Shown here in pieces: positions 50,298 through 58,410 of a stretch of 64,000 nt of DNA. Positions within the stretch are counted from its first letter, which is position 1. Every line of letters begins with the position of its first letter. The notes beneath the pieces are model-generated. The model had not been told where the DNA came from. It searched no databases and saw only the letters and a program-made list of their open reading frames with translations. The stretch is from Bacteroidota bacterium (GTDB lineage Bacteria; Bacteroidota; Bacteroidia; B-17B0; Aurantibacillaceae): NCBI GenBank assembly GCA_018267825.1, contig JAFDXR010000014.1:18979-82978 (forward strand), written 5' to 3'. The position numbers and the translations under genes were made by a program.

Positions 50298-51944
50298 ATG
50301 AAAAAAATCTACAAACTCGCTGCATTAGCTTTATTAAGCATGCCAAGCTTCGCCCAAACGACATTTTGGACCGCAACCAACTACCGTGGTGCATTCGCAC
50401 CAGCTCCCACACCAATGTGGACTGATACCTGGACAGAATGGGATCCTCAGAATAAAACGTATCCGGCCCCGACACAAACTATTACTTCCAGCATAACTTC
50501 CAATACACATTGGACTGCGGGAAATGTATACTTATTACAAGGCCAGATTTATGTAAAAAATAATTCCACGCTTACTATTGATGCAGGTACTATTATCCTG
50601 GGGGATAAAAACTCTGTAGGTGCAGGTTTATTTATTACAACCGGTTCTAAAATTGATGCCCAGGGTACTGTAAATAATCCGATTGTGTTTACTTCAAATC
50701 AACCTGCCGGTTCACGTAACATCGGTGATTGGGGTGGTGTGATTCTGATGGGTAAAGCAAGCATGAATGCTGCTGGTGATACAGCTCACATCGAAGGTAT
50801 TGCTCCGATTCCGGAAACCCGTTATGGTGGTTATACTTCTCCTGACGATAACGACAACTCTGGTACACTAAAGTATGTACGTATCGAATTCGGTGGATAT
50901 GTTTACCAACCAAACAAAGAGATCAACGGTTTGACATTTGGTGCCGTAGGTCGTGGTACAACTATCGACTACGTACAGGTATCTTTCTCCAACGATGATG
51001 CTTTCGAGTGGTTTGGTGGTACTGTAGAATGCCGTCACCTGGTATCATACAGAAATCTGGATGATGATTTCGATACAGACAACGGTTTCAGTGGTCGTGT
51101 ACAATTCGGTTTGTCAGTTCGTGACCCGCAAATCGCTGATAACCCTTCAGTTTCTACATCAGAAGGTTTTGAATCGGATAATGACCCTTCAGGTACAACT
51201 TCAACCCCTTTAACATCTGCTGTATTCTCTAACATGACCCTCATTGGCCCATATCGTGGAACTGTTGGTGCCACAGTAGCATCTGGTTACAGAAGAGGTG
51301 CACGTATTCGTCGTAACTCTAACGAGAAAATCTTCAACTCTATTTTCATGGATCACGTGAATGGTGTTATGATCGATGGTACTTTATGTGAAGCAAATGC
51401 TACTTCAGGAGCTCTGAAATTCAAACACAACATCCTGGCTGGTAACTCAACAGGCCATGTTACTGAAGTTGTTTCTGGTTCTACTTTCAACGCTCCGGCC
51501 TGGTTCGGTGCTTCAGCAAATGATTCACTTGCAACAACTGCAGGTATCCTGATTACACCTTATAACTACACTTCACCGGATTACCGCCCTGCAGGAAGTT
51601 CCCCCGCTCTGGGTGGTGCTGATTTCTCTGATCCGGCATTCACAGGTGGTTTTGTTGGTATCAACGAAGCAGTATCTAATGATATCTCTGCATTAGCTGT
51701 GTTACCAAACCCTGCAAGTGCTACGTCTCACATCATGATTTCTTTCAATAAATCAGCGAAAGCTTCATTAAGCATGTACGATTACACCGGTAAATGCATT
51801 GCTAAACTGGCTACTGAAACTGAGTTTGCCGAAGGTATTCACTCTATGGAGTTCAATACAACTGCTTATAGCAACGGTATCTATTTTATTACGCTGGAAG
51901 TAAATGGTGTAAGACAAACACAAAAAGTAGTGATCAATAACTAA
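50298..51944 (+). CDS. T9SS-exported protein with beta-helix-like body
   Basis: A 548-residue exported protein. Signal peptide about 1-20 (MKKIYKLAALALLSMPSFAQ). The body resembles a right-handed parallel beta-helix: VYLLQGQIYVKNNSTLTIDAGTIILGDK, ARNIGDWGGVILMGKA-type turns, TLKYVRIEFGGYVY, IDYVQVSFSNDDAFEWFGGTVECRHLVSYRNLDDDFDTDNGFSG. The Asp-rich DDDFDTDNG may bind calcium or another cation. The last about 80 residues are a type IX sorting domain (LPNPASATSHIMI to NGIYFITLEVNGVRQTQKVVI). I know no enzymatic function. The repeats upstream and the neighbouring TonB receptor suggest surface binding or processing of the receptor's ligand. Confidence 0.82.
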   Translation: MKKIYKLAALALLSMPSFAQTTFWTATNYRGAFAPAPTPMWTDTWTEWDPQNKTYPAPTQTITSSITSNTHWTAGNVYLLQGQIYVKNNSTLTIDAGTIILGDKNSVGAGLFITTGSKIDAQGTVNNPIVFTSNQPAGSRNIGDWGGVILMGKASMNAAGDTAHIEGIAPIPETRYGGYTSPDDNDNSGTLKYVRIEFGGYVYQPNKEINGLTFGAVGRGTTIDYVQVSFSNDDAFEWFGGTVECRHLVSYRNLDDDFDTDNGFSGRVQFGLSVRDPQIADNPSVSTSEGFESDNDPSGTTSTPLTSAVFSNMTLIGPYRGTVGATVASGYRRGARIRRNSNEKIFNSIFMDHVNGVMIDGTLCEANATSGALKFKHNILAGNSTGHVTEVVSGSTFNAPAWFGASANDSLATTAGILITPYNYTSPDYRPAGSSPALGGADFSDPAFTGGFVGINEAVSNDISALAVLPNPASATSHIMISFNKSAKASLSMYDYTGKCIAKLATETEFAEGIHSMEFNTTAYSNGIYFITLEVNGVRQTQKVVINN

Positions 51945-51960
51945 TAATCCTCTTTCCTGA

Positions 51961-51992
51961 AAGGGCATGAATCATATTCATGCCCTTTTTTT
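51961..51992 (+). terminator. Intrinsic terminator between the exported protein and the second regulator
   Basis: The 12-bp perfect stem AAGGGCATGAAT / ATTCATGCCCTT has a 3-nt loop and a T run. It ends only 12 nt before the ATG of the next gene, so that gene either depends on read-through or has a promoter inside the preceding coding region. Confidence 0.88.
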
Positions 51993-52004
51993 ATAACCCT
52001 CCTG

Positions 52005-52694
52005 ATGGCGCACACCTTTAATATAGTTTTCTGCGATAACACCGATATAAACATTAAAAAATCGATCGACTACCTGGTTGAACGTGGCTTTAAAGTATCA
52101 CTTATCAAAGACGAAAAAGCACTGTTTGAATTTATCAACAAAGAGGTAGCTCATGTCATTCTGTTGGAGCTGGATTATAGAAGCAAAGATGCTATTTCAC
52201 TCACCTCGGAAATTCGCAATCAAAAGGGAATTAACCAGCCTTTTATCATTATCTATTCCGAGAAGCACGACGATTTTATACAGGTAACCGCGCTCAATGC
52301 AGGAGCCGACGATTATATCGTAAGCCCTTTGAAACCGCTTCTGCTCGAAGCCCGTATTTCGGCACTCACCAAGCGATACGATTATAAACAGATTGCCGAA
52401 AAAGAAGAAGAATCCAAGCGTTTTCTGGTTGATAAAGATCGTTACCTGATCGTTACCGAGCGTGGTAAGTTAAATCTTCCCCGTAAAGAATTTGAAATGG
52501 TACATCTTATGTACAGCAACAGTAATAAGATTTTCACCCGCCAGGATTTTGCCCAGATTATCTGGAATAATCTCGATGTAGCCAATAAACGCACCATTGA
52601 TATACACATACGTAATATCCGCAGATTACTGGGCGAAGATGTTATCAAAACCATTAAAGGTGTGGGCTATCGCTTCAACGACGCCTTGTATTAG
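52005..52694 (+). CDS. Atypical OmpR-family regulator with degenerate receiver domain
   Basis: A 229-residue protein with an intact C-terminal winged helix (LNLPRKEFEMVHLMYSNSNKIFTRQDFAQIIWNNLDVANKRTIDIHIRNIRRLLGEDVIKTIKGVGYRF). The receiver aligns without gaps, offset by 4, to the regulator at 46306, and its key residues have changed. The acidic pair DD is D11-N12, phospho-acceptor D59 is E55, T89 is S85, and the invariant K111 is S107. Normal phosphorylation looks impossible, and Glu may mimic a constitutively active state. No kinase is adjacent. It follows the T9SS gene after a terminator, so expression may be linked to that gene by read-through. Confidence 0.9.
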   Translation: MAHTFNIVFCDNTDINIKKSIDYLVERGFKVSLIKDEKALFEFINKEVAHVILLELDYRSKDAISLTSEIRNQKGINQPFIIIYSEKHDDFIQVTALNAGADDYIVSPLKPLLLEARISALTKRYDYKQIAEKEEESKRFLVDKDRYLIVTERGKLNLPRKEFEMVHLMYSNSNKIFTRQDFAQIIWNNLDVANKRTIDIHIRNIRRLLGEDVIKTIKGVGYRFNDALY

Positions 52695-52697
52695 CAG

Positions 52698-53174
52698 TTA
52701 TTCAGCCACACTCTTTTTTTCAAGGCTGCGATGAATCCGGGTTGTTTCCACCAATGCCGCTGAACCATACCATGGATGTAATTCCATGATGAGCCGTCCG
52801 GCTTTTACTGCCGGATCTGTTTCCGTCAGTTTCCGGGCTTCTTCAACAGTTGCTACATTAAAAATAAAAATACCAAGCAGATCACTGTCGTCCATAAACG
52901 GGCCTGCCACCAGCAGTTTGCCTTCATAGGCCAGTTTCTGAATATTCTGCAGGTGTGCTTTTTGAATTGCCGCCGCAGTTGCCGAATCCTGATTGCGGAC
53001 CGGGCCTGCTTTCAGAAATACCATCACATACGGTTTCATGCCATAGTCATCAGCTCCGAGTTTTTTGGCCAGGGCAGCATCATAAACCGTTTTCGGCTTC
53101 TTCGCAGTATTATTTTGCGCCATGTATGTCATAAAACAGGATAATAATGCGATCAATAGGGGTAGACGCTTCAT
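52698..53174 (-). CDS. Exported YciI-like protein
   Basis: A 158-residue protein: an N-terminal signal peptide (about 1-19, LLIALLSCFMTYMAQ) and then a YciI-related ferredoxin-like domain (about 45-140). The domain contains YVMVFLKAGPVRNQD, AHLQNIQKLAYEGKLLVAGPFMDDSDLLGIFIFNV and EARKLTETDPAVKAGRLIMELHPWY, the last being the family's D-P-F/A-x-x-A-G region with its active-site-like Asp and His. Most YciI proteins are cytoplasmic, so export is unusual. It is convergent with the degenerate regulator, 3 nt between stops. Role unknown. Confidence 0.85.
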   Translation of the reverse strand: MKRLPLLIALLSCFMTYMAQNNTAKKPKTVYDAALAKKLGADDYGMKPYVMVFLKAGPVRNQDSATAAAIQKAHLQNIQKLAYEGKLLVAGPFMDDSDLLGIFIFNVATVEEARKLTETDPAVKAGRLIMELHPWYGSAALVETTRIHRSLEKKSVAE

Positions 53175-53284
53175 AAATGGGGTTTTAAGTCTAAAATAGC
53201 ATTTTTTTGCCGGTAGCTGCCGGTATAATTTTTAGGCTTTTGTCGCAAATAAACCATAAATTAGCAGCCGCTAAAATTTCCCGC

Positions 53285-54388
53285 ATGGAAGTAAAAGACA
53301 TTAAAGACACCAACCTGGCTCAAAATCCGGTTATCGCCCAGATGATGCTGAATAACCATGAGCAAATCGTATTCTGCAACGACAATGCAACCGGCCTTAA
53401 AGCCATTATCGCCATTCACAATACTGTTCTGGGCCCATCGCTGGGTGGAACACGTATGTGGAACTACAACAACGAAATGGAGGCATTGACCGACGTGCTT
53501 CGTTTGTCGCGCGGTATGACTTATAAGTCGTCTGTGGCAGGTTTAAATCTGGGTGGTGGTAAAGCCGTTATTATTGGCGATTCCAAAAAAATCAAATCCG
53601 AAGCCCTGCTTCGCCGCTTTGGCAAGTTTGTAGACAGCCTGGGCGGTAAATACATCACGGCTGAAGATGTGGCGATGAGCAGCCGCGATATGGAAATTAT
53701 CAATATGGAAACCGATTACGTAAGCGGACTTCCTGAAAATATGGGCGGAAGCGGCGATCCCAGCCCGGTTACAGCCTATGGCGTATATGTAAGCATGAAA
53801 GCCAGTGCCAGGGAAACCTGGGGAAGCGACAGCCTCTCCGGTAAAAAAGTACTTGTTCAGGGAATTGGTCACGTAGGAGAAAGCCTGGTAGGCCATCTGA
53901 CCAAAGAAGGCGCTAAGGTATATATCAACGACATCAGCGAAGAGCGCGTAAAAGCCGCTGTCGATAAGTATAAAGCCGAATTCGTGGCAGCCGATAAAAT
54001 GTTTGACCTCGATATTGATATTTATGCGCCATGTGCCCTCGGAGCTACCGTAAACGACGAAACATTATCGCGTTTAAAGTGTAAGGTTATCTGCGGTGCA
54101 GCCAATAACCAGCTGGCCGATGAAAATAAACACGGCTTACTGGTAAAGGAAAAAGGAATTTTATATGCACCTGATTTTGTAGTAAACGCCGGTGGGATCA
54201 TCAATGTATATTACGAACTCGAAGGATATAACAGGGAGCGTGCTATGTCGCATGCCGAAAAGATTTATGATACAACCTGGAATATTTTCCAGACTGCCAA
54301 AGCAGAAAATATAGCAACGTTTAAAGCTGCTAACCTGCTGGCCGAAAAACGTATCGAAGCTATTGCACGTATCAACGCTGTGCTCTAA
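53285..54388 (+). CDS. Glu/Leu/Phe/Val dehydrogenase (leucine dehydrogenase type)
   Basis: A 367-residue NAD-dependent amino-acid dehydrogenase that oxidatively deaminates branched-chain amino acids or a relative. GPSLGGTRMWNY, MTYKSSVAGLNLGGGKAVIIGD (with the catalytic Lys of the G-G-G-K motif) and AEDVAMSSRDM are in the substrate domain. The Rossmann motif is VLVQGIGHVGESLVGHL, and CGAANNQLADE follows. I start at ATG 53285 (MEVKDIKD); the frame extends 26 codons upstream only as non-coding-like sequence. Length fits leucine dehydrogenase (about 365 residues), but specificity is not certain. Confidence 0.93.
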   Translation: MEVKDIKDTNLAQNPVIAQMMLNNHEQIVFCNDNATGLKAIIAIHNTVLGPSLGGTRMWNYNNEMEALTDVLRLSRGMTYKSSVAGLNLGGGKAVIIGDSKKIKSEALLRRFGKFVDSLGGKYITAEDVAMSSRDMEIINMETDYVSGLPENMGGSGDPSPVTAYGVYVSMKASARETWGSDSLSGKKVLVQGIGHVGESLVGHLTKEGAKVYINDISEERVKAAVDKYKAEFVAADKMFDLDIDIYAPCALGATVNDETLSRLKCKVICGAANNQLADENKHGLLVKEKGILYAPDFVVNAGGIINVYYELEGYNRERAMSHAEKIYDTTWNIFQTAKAENIATFKAANLLAEKRIEAIARINAVL

Positions 54389-54449
54389 GCCAGCCTGGGG
54401 ACCGTGTTTTTTTATTTGAATTAACGTACCATTTAAACTTTCGTTCTTT

Positions 54450-55388
54450 ATGCTAACAAGGCGACATTTGAGGATAAAAACCATGCAGGCATTATACGCT
54501 TACTTCAAGCAGGATAATGCTGATATTGCATTTTATGAGAAGGAATTATTTAAGAGCCTTGATAAAATATACGATCTGTATATTACGATTCTGGCGCTGT
54601 ATGCCGATATACACCATACAGCCCACCTGGTGATAGAAGAAAATAAAAACAAGCTTTTGCCTGGTCCCGATGACTTGGATCCGAACCTGAAATTTATTCA
54701 GAACAGCCTGTTAAAGGGCATTTCAGAGAGTACGGAACTGAAAAAGGAAATACACAACAGGAAAATTTCATGGCAAAATGATCTGGACCTCGTTCGTAAA
54801 CTCTTTTCAGAAATTCGCCAGAGTGAGTTATATAAAACCTATATGGCTACACCGGGCAGCTCCGTGAAAGAAGAAAAAGAATTCCTGATTACCCTTACCG
54901 GCGAATACCTGGCAGAGCATGAATTGCTTAACCATTTATTCGAAGAACGTAATATCCACTGGACCGACGATATGTATGTGGCGTTTACGATGGTGATGAG
55001 AACATTCGAGGCGTATACAGGAGAGTTTAAACTTTTACCTTTATATAAAGATCCGGAAGACGATAAGAAATTTGCAGCGACTATTTTCAGGCAGACCATT
55101 TTGCATAATGACGAGTTTGAAAAACTGATTGATGCAAAAACCAAAAACTGGGAACTGGAACGGATTGCAGCAATGGATGTGCTTTTAATGAAAATGGCAC
55201 TCACCGAATTTCTCAATGTAAGCAATGTACCTGTAAAGGTATCGCTCAATGAGTACATCGATATTTCCAAAGAATACAGCACGCCAAACAGCCGCACATT
55301 TATTAATGGCGTATTAGATAAAATCATTGTAGATTTGCGTAACGAAAACAGAATTCAGAAAACCGGCCGTGGTTTACTGGAAAGTTAA
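54450..55388 (+). CDS. nusB: Transcription antitermination factor NusB (long form)
   Basis: A 312-residue NusB-family protein. The start MLTRRHLRIKTMQALYAYFKQD is the standard RNA-binding helix, and the C-terminal NusB domain shows ERIAAMDVLLMKMALTEFLNVSNVPVKVSLNEYIDISKEYSTPNSRTFINGVLDKI. The middle (about 45-170) is an extra helical segment, giving about twice the length of the proteobacterial protein, as usual in Bacteroidota. NusB works with S10 in rRNA antitermination. It begins the conserved string nusB, DUF1573, yajC, YbbR, coaE. Confidence 0.95.
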   Translation: MLTRRHLRIKTMQALYAYFKQDNADIAFYEKELFKSLDKIYDLYITILALYADIHHTAHLVIEENKNKLLPGPDDLDPNLKFIQNSLLKGISESTELKKEIHNRKISWQNDLDLVRKLFSEIRQSELYKTYMATPGSSVKEEKEFLITLTGEYLAEHELLNHLFEERNIHWTDDMYVAFTMVMRTFEAYTGEFKLLPLYKDPEDDKKFAATIFRQTILHNDEFEKLIDAKTKNWELERIAAMDVLLMKMALTEFLNVSNVPVKVSLNEYIDISKEYSTPNSRTFINGVLDKIIVDLRNENRIQKTGRGLLES

Positions 55389-55413
55389 ATCACAGGCCAC
55401 AATTTTTTTGAAA

Positions 55414-55893
55414 ATGAAAAAAAGTATATTAGCCCTTTCAGTTGTACTGGTATTATTTTCCTGCAAAAGCGAAAATACAGGCGAAGGCGTTTCTACCAAC
55501 GATGTGAATAACAGCATGAGCGCCGATGGCAGCAATAAAGACGTTTTGCCAGAGATAAAATTTGAAGAAGAAACGCACGATTTCGGCCGGATTACCCAGG
55601 GAGAGAGAGTTTCTTACGCGTTTAAATTCAAAAACACCGGCAAATCAAACCTCATTATTTCTTCAGCAAGCGGTAGCTGTGGCTGTACAGTACCCGAGTG
55701 GCCAAAAGAACCGATCAAGCCGGGCGAAGAAAATAAGATCAACGTTGTATTCAGCAGTGAAGGTAAACAGGGCATGGTTGAGAAAACGGTAACCCTCGTT
55801 ACAAACTGTGAACCAAGTACACGCGTACTCACAATTAAAACAAATATCATTGTGCCAACCAATGCCAATCCAAATGATATTTCAGGACACTAA
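55414..55893 (+). CDS. DUF1573 lipoprotein
   Basis: A 159-residue lipoprotein with signal MKKSILALSVVLVLFSC and lipidated Cys17. The DUF1573 immunoglobulin-like domain is plain: EIKFEEETHDFGRITQGERVSYAFKFKNTGKSNLIISSASGSCGCTVPEWPKEPIKPGEENKI, with the conserved SCGCT. I take ATG 55414; a longer frame from 55369 would overlap nusB and bury the signal peptide. Function unknown. It is consistently next to yajC in this phylum. Confidence 0.92.
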   Translation: MKKSILALSVVLVLFSCKSENTGEGVSTNDVNNSMSADGSNKDVLPEIKFEEETHDFGRITQGERVSYAFKFKNTGKSNLIISSASGSCGCTVPEWPKEPIKPGEENKINVVFSSEGKQGMVEKTVTLVTNCEPSTRVLTIKTNIIVPTNANPNDISGH

Positions 55894-55926
55894 ATCAAAA
55901 ACACAACAAAACATAAAAAACAAAAC

Positions 55927-56271
55927 ATGAATAATCTGGTAATTTTAATGATGGGCGGTGGAGCCCAGGGAGCTCAGGGTGCACAAGGTGGCGGAATTAT
56001 GAACATAGTGATGATGCTGGCCATCGTTGTTGTATTCTATTTCTTTATGATCCGCCCGCAAATGAAAAAAGCAAAAGAGCAAAAGAAATACATTGAGCAA
56101 CTGAAAAAAGGTGATAAAATTTTAACCATCGGTGGTATCTATGGTAAAATTGTCAATGTAAACGAAGACGGCACCATTATTATGGAAGTGGAAGATGGCA
56201 CTAAAATGAAAATCTCCAAGAACGCCGTTTCTCAGGACGCAACAAATACACTGAACCAAACAAACAGTTAA
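55927..56271 (+). CDS. yajC: Preprotein translocase accessory subunit YajC
   Basis: A 114-residue single-TM protein. The helix lies at about 23-44 (IMNIVMMLAIVVVFYFFMIRPQMKKAKEQKKY), followed by LKKGDKILTIGGIYGKIVNVNEDGTIIMEVEDGTKMKISKNAV, the YajC cytoplasmic domain. It associates with SecDF at the Sec translocon. A Gly/Ala/Gln-rich N-terminus (GGGAQGAQGAQGGG) precedes the helix. A terminator-like hairpin follows at 56285. Confidence 0.96.
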   Translation: MNNLVILMMGGGAQGAQGAQGGGIMNIVMMLAIVVVFYFFMIRPQMKKAKEQKKYIEQLKKGDKILTIGGIYGKIVNVNEDGTIIMEVEDGTKMKISKNAVSQDATNTLNQTNS

Positions 56272-56284
56272 TTTAAAATAGGAG

Positions 56285-56310
56285 CGGCCCTGTATTTACA
56301 GGGCCGTTTT
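56285..56310 (+). terminator. Terminator-like hairpin after yajC
   Basis: Stem CGGCCCTGT / ACAGGGCCG with a 4-nt loop and four T. The T run is short, so it may be leaky and let the downstream genes share the transcript. Confidence 0.65.
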
Positions 56311-56326
56311 CAAATAAACCATTCCC

Positions 56327-57295
56327 ATGCAACAGGGAGGCAGTGCCATACAGCGGTTTCGGCGCGGACTTTTCAGTCAGAAGGTTGTTACATTTCTGAT
56401 CTGCCTTTTGGTGGCCGCATTGTTGTGGCTGGTACACGCCCTCAATCGCAACTATAAGTATACCCTGAGCATCCCGGTTAAATTCACGAACCTTCCTGTT
56501 AATAAAGTAATCATCGGCGAACTGCCTGATAAACTACAGTTCGAAATCAAAACCTCAGGCTTAAAGCTCGCATTTATTATTCTCAAAAGACATTACAACG
56601 AACTCCTCATCGATTTCAATACGCTGAAAAGCAATGCCAAATCACAGGCATACTCCTTAAGCACAGGCAACCTGAACCTGAACAGCTCCATTAATTTTGA
56701 TGTGGATATTATAAAGATCAGGCCCGATACCCTTTTCTTTTCACTGAATAAAGGAGCCGGTAAAATAGTACCGGTGAAACCTGTCATCGATATGACGTAT
56801 GAACCCGGATACCAGCTTATCCGTAAACCCATTGTCACACCGGCCTACATAACCATCAGTGGCGATAGTTCCCAGATTCGCTTAATTGACACGGTTTACA
56901 CCAATAGTGTGAAAGGCTCCGAAATACATGGTAATTACAGCGGACGTGCAACCCTTCGTAAAACACAATCTGCCGTTTTCTACAACACATCCGAAGTGCA
57001 GGTGGACCTGATGGTCGACCGCATCACAGAAGGCGAAATAGAAGTGCCTGTAAAACTCAAAAATGCACCTCCTGAACTTAAAGCCAAACTTTTGCCGGCC
57101 ACGGTGAAAATTAAATACCTCGTTGCCATGAAAGACTATGAAGTGGTGAATCGCAGCGCCTTCAGGGCAGTGGTTAATTACAACGATGCCCTGGCCGGTA
57201 AAGATATGCTGCCCGTTGAACTGATCAGTTTTCCTTCCGAAGTAAAAGTCATACAGATTAATCCGGGGCATATTCAGTACCTGATGTATAAATAG
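56327..57295 (+). CDS. YbbR-domain protein (CdaR-like)
   Basis: A 322-residue protein with one N-terminal TM helix (about 19-40, VVTFLICLLVAALLWLVHALN) and an extracytoplasmic part made of YbbR-type beta domains (IPVKFTNLPVNKVIIGELPDKLQFEIKTSGLKL, and KPVIDMTYEPGYQLIRKPIVTPAYITISGDSSQIRLIDTVYT). In Firmicutes such a protein (CdaR) regulates the diadenylate cyclase CdaA. Here cdaA is 5.3 kb away at 62597, so a functional link is possible but not an operon. It lies between yajC and coaE. Confidence 0.85.
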   Translation: MQQGGSAIQRFRRGLFSQKVVTFLICLLVAALLWLVHALNRNYKYTLSIPVKFTNLPVNKVIIGELPDKLQFEIKTSGLKLAFIILKRHYNELLIDFNTLKSNAKSQAYSLSTGNLNLNSSINFDVDIIKIRPDTLFFSLNKGAGKIVPVKPVIDMTYEPGYQLIRKPIVTPAYITISGDSSQIRLIDTVYTNSVKGSEIHGNYSGRATLRKTQSAVFYNTSEVQVDLMVDRITEGEIEVPVKLKNAPPELKAKLLPATVKIKYLVAMKDYEVVNRSAFRAVVNYNDALAGKDMLPVELISFPSEVKVIQINPGHIQYLMYK

Positions 57296-57401
57296 CACAT
57301 TTTACCTCACGCAGACTTCGCGCATTTCGCAGGGAGCCATGATTCTATTGCCGGTTTATACCACCGGATAATTTGTATCTTTATATCAAAATCCGCAAAG
57401 C

Positions 57402-57986
57402 ATGGTTATTGGTCTTACAGGAGGTATAGGGAGTGGGAAGTCCATAGTAGCAAAGGTATTTGCCGCTATGGGATGCATAGTATACAGCTCTGATGACCGT
57501 GCCCGGGATATGTACTTTCTGGATGATGTCAGGCAGGAGGTTATGAAGCTTCTGGGACCGGCGGCATACACTGACCCCGATACCCTGAACAGATCCTATA
57601 TTTCAGAAAAGGTGTTTTCCGATAAAACACTGCTTCAGCAACTCAATGGGATTATACATCCTGCCGTAAAACGCGACATGACCGATTTCATAAGCAGGCA
57701 GGCACCTTCAGCCATCATTGTAAAAGAAACCGCCCTGCTTTTTGAAACAGGACTCGAAAGAGATATGGATAGTTCCGTGCTGGTGGTAGCTCCCACAGAG
57801 CTTCGTGTTAAACGCGTGATGAAACGTAGCAACCTGAACAGGGCAGAAGTGCTGGATCGCATAAACAGTCAGTGGACAGATGAACTCAAGATCAGTAAGG
57901 CAGGATTTGTGATTCGCAATGACGAACAAAATGCTGTAATACCACAGGTTATAAGCATACTTCAGCAATTGAAAGCCAACACCTGA
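57402..57986 (+). CDS. coaE: Dephospho-CoA kinase
   Basis: A 194-residue P-loop kinase performing the last step of coenzyme A synthesis. P-loop GLTGGIGSGKSIVAKVF (residues about 4-20), SSDDRARDMYFLDD with the conserved Asp, IIHPAVKRDM, and the lid region RVKRVMKRSNLNRAEVLDRINSQ. Length is standard. Only 4 nt separate it from the following unknown gene, so the two are co-transcribed. Confidence 0.96.
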   Translation: MVIGLTGGIGSGKSIVAKVFAAMGCIVYSSDDRARDMYFLDDVRQEVMKLLGPAAYTDPDTLNRSYISEKVFSDKTLLQQLNGIIHPAVKRDMTDFISRQAPSAIIVKETALLFETGLERDMDSSVLVVAPTELRVKRVMKRSNLNRAEVLDRINSQWTDELKISKAGFVIRNDEQNAVIPQVISILQQLKANT

Positions 57987-57990
57987 ATAC

Positions 57991-58410
57991 ATGCTCAAAC
58001 GTGATTACCTCATAAAACAGTTTGAAGAATTCGGAAAAGTACTCGCCGTACTCATGGGGCTGAAACGCGATGGTAAATTACCCGAATTCACCTCGGCCGT
58101 AAATGATACGGCCCTTAAATACACCGGGCTTGAACTGGAGGAGACTGAAAAACTGCCGGACGACAGGCTGATAGCCATTCTTACCGGGGAGCGCAAGCTG
58201 AGCGACGAACAACTTAAAATGCTTGCAGATCTCCTGTATGCCAAAGCCGATACGTATGCCGGGGATTCCGATGGCGACAAAATACGGAATGCATACCGCA
58301 AGGCATTGATTGTGTATCAGTTTATCCAGGCTTCGGCAACCCTGCCGTATTCCCTGGACACACACTATAAGCTGGAATTTCTGAAACAGTATTTCAGCGA
58401 AGCAGGGTAA
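57991..58410 (+). CDS. Small helical protein of unknown function
   Basis: A 139-residue soluble protein, predicted all-helical by eye: MLKRDYLIKQFEEFGKVLAVLMGL, SDEQLKMLADLLYAKADTYAG and KIRNAYRKALIVYQFIQASA. No signal peptide, TM segment or metal motif is visible, and I cannot place it in a family. The start 4 nt after coaE and its own good coding content support a real gene. Its last 17 nt overlap the convergent birA gene. The repeated helix-turn-helix pattern near the C-terminus is TPR-like in feel, which is a weak impression only. Confidence 0.75.
   Translation: MLKRDYLIKQFEEFGKVLAVLMGLKRDGKLPEFTSAVNDTALKYTGLELEETEKLPDDRLIAILTGERKLSDEQLKMLADLLYAKADTYAGDSDGDKIRNAYRKALIVYQFIQASATLPYSLDTHYKLEFLKQYFSEAG

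Noticed and set aside
53207..53284. 26-codon N-terminal extension of the amino-acid dehydrogenase
   Set aside because: It has no similarity to the family N-terminus, and ATG 53285 gives standard length.
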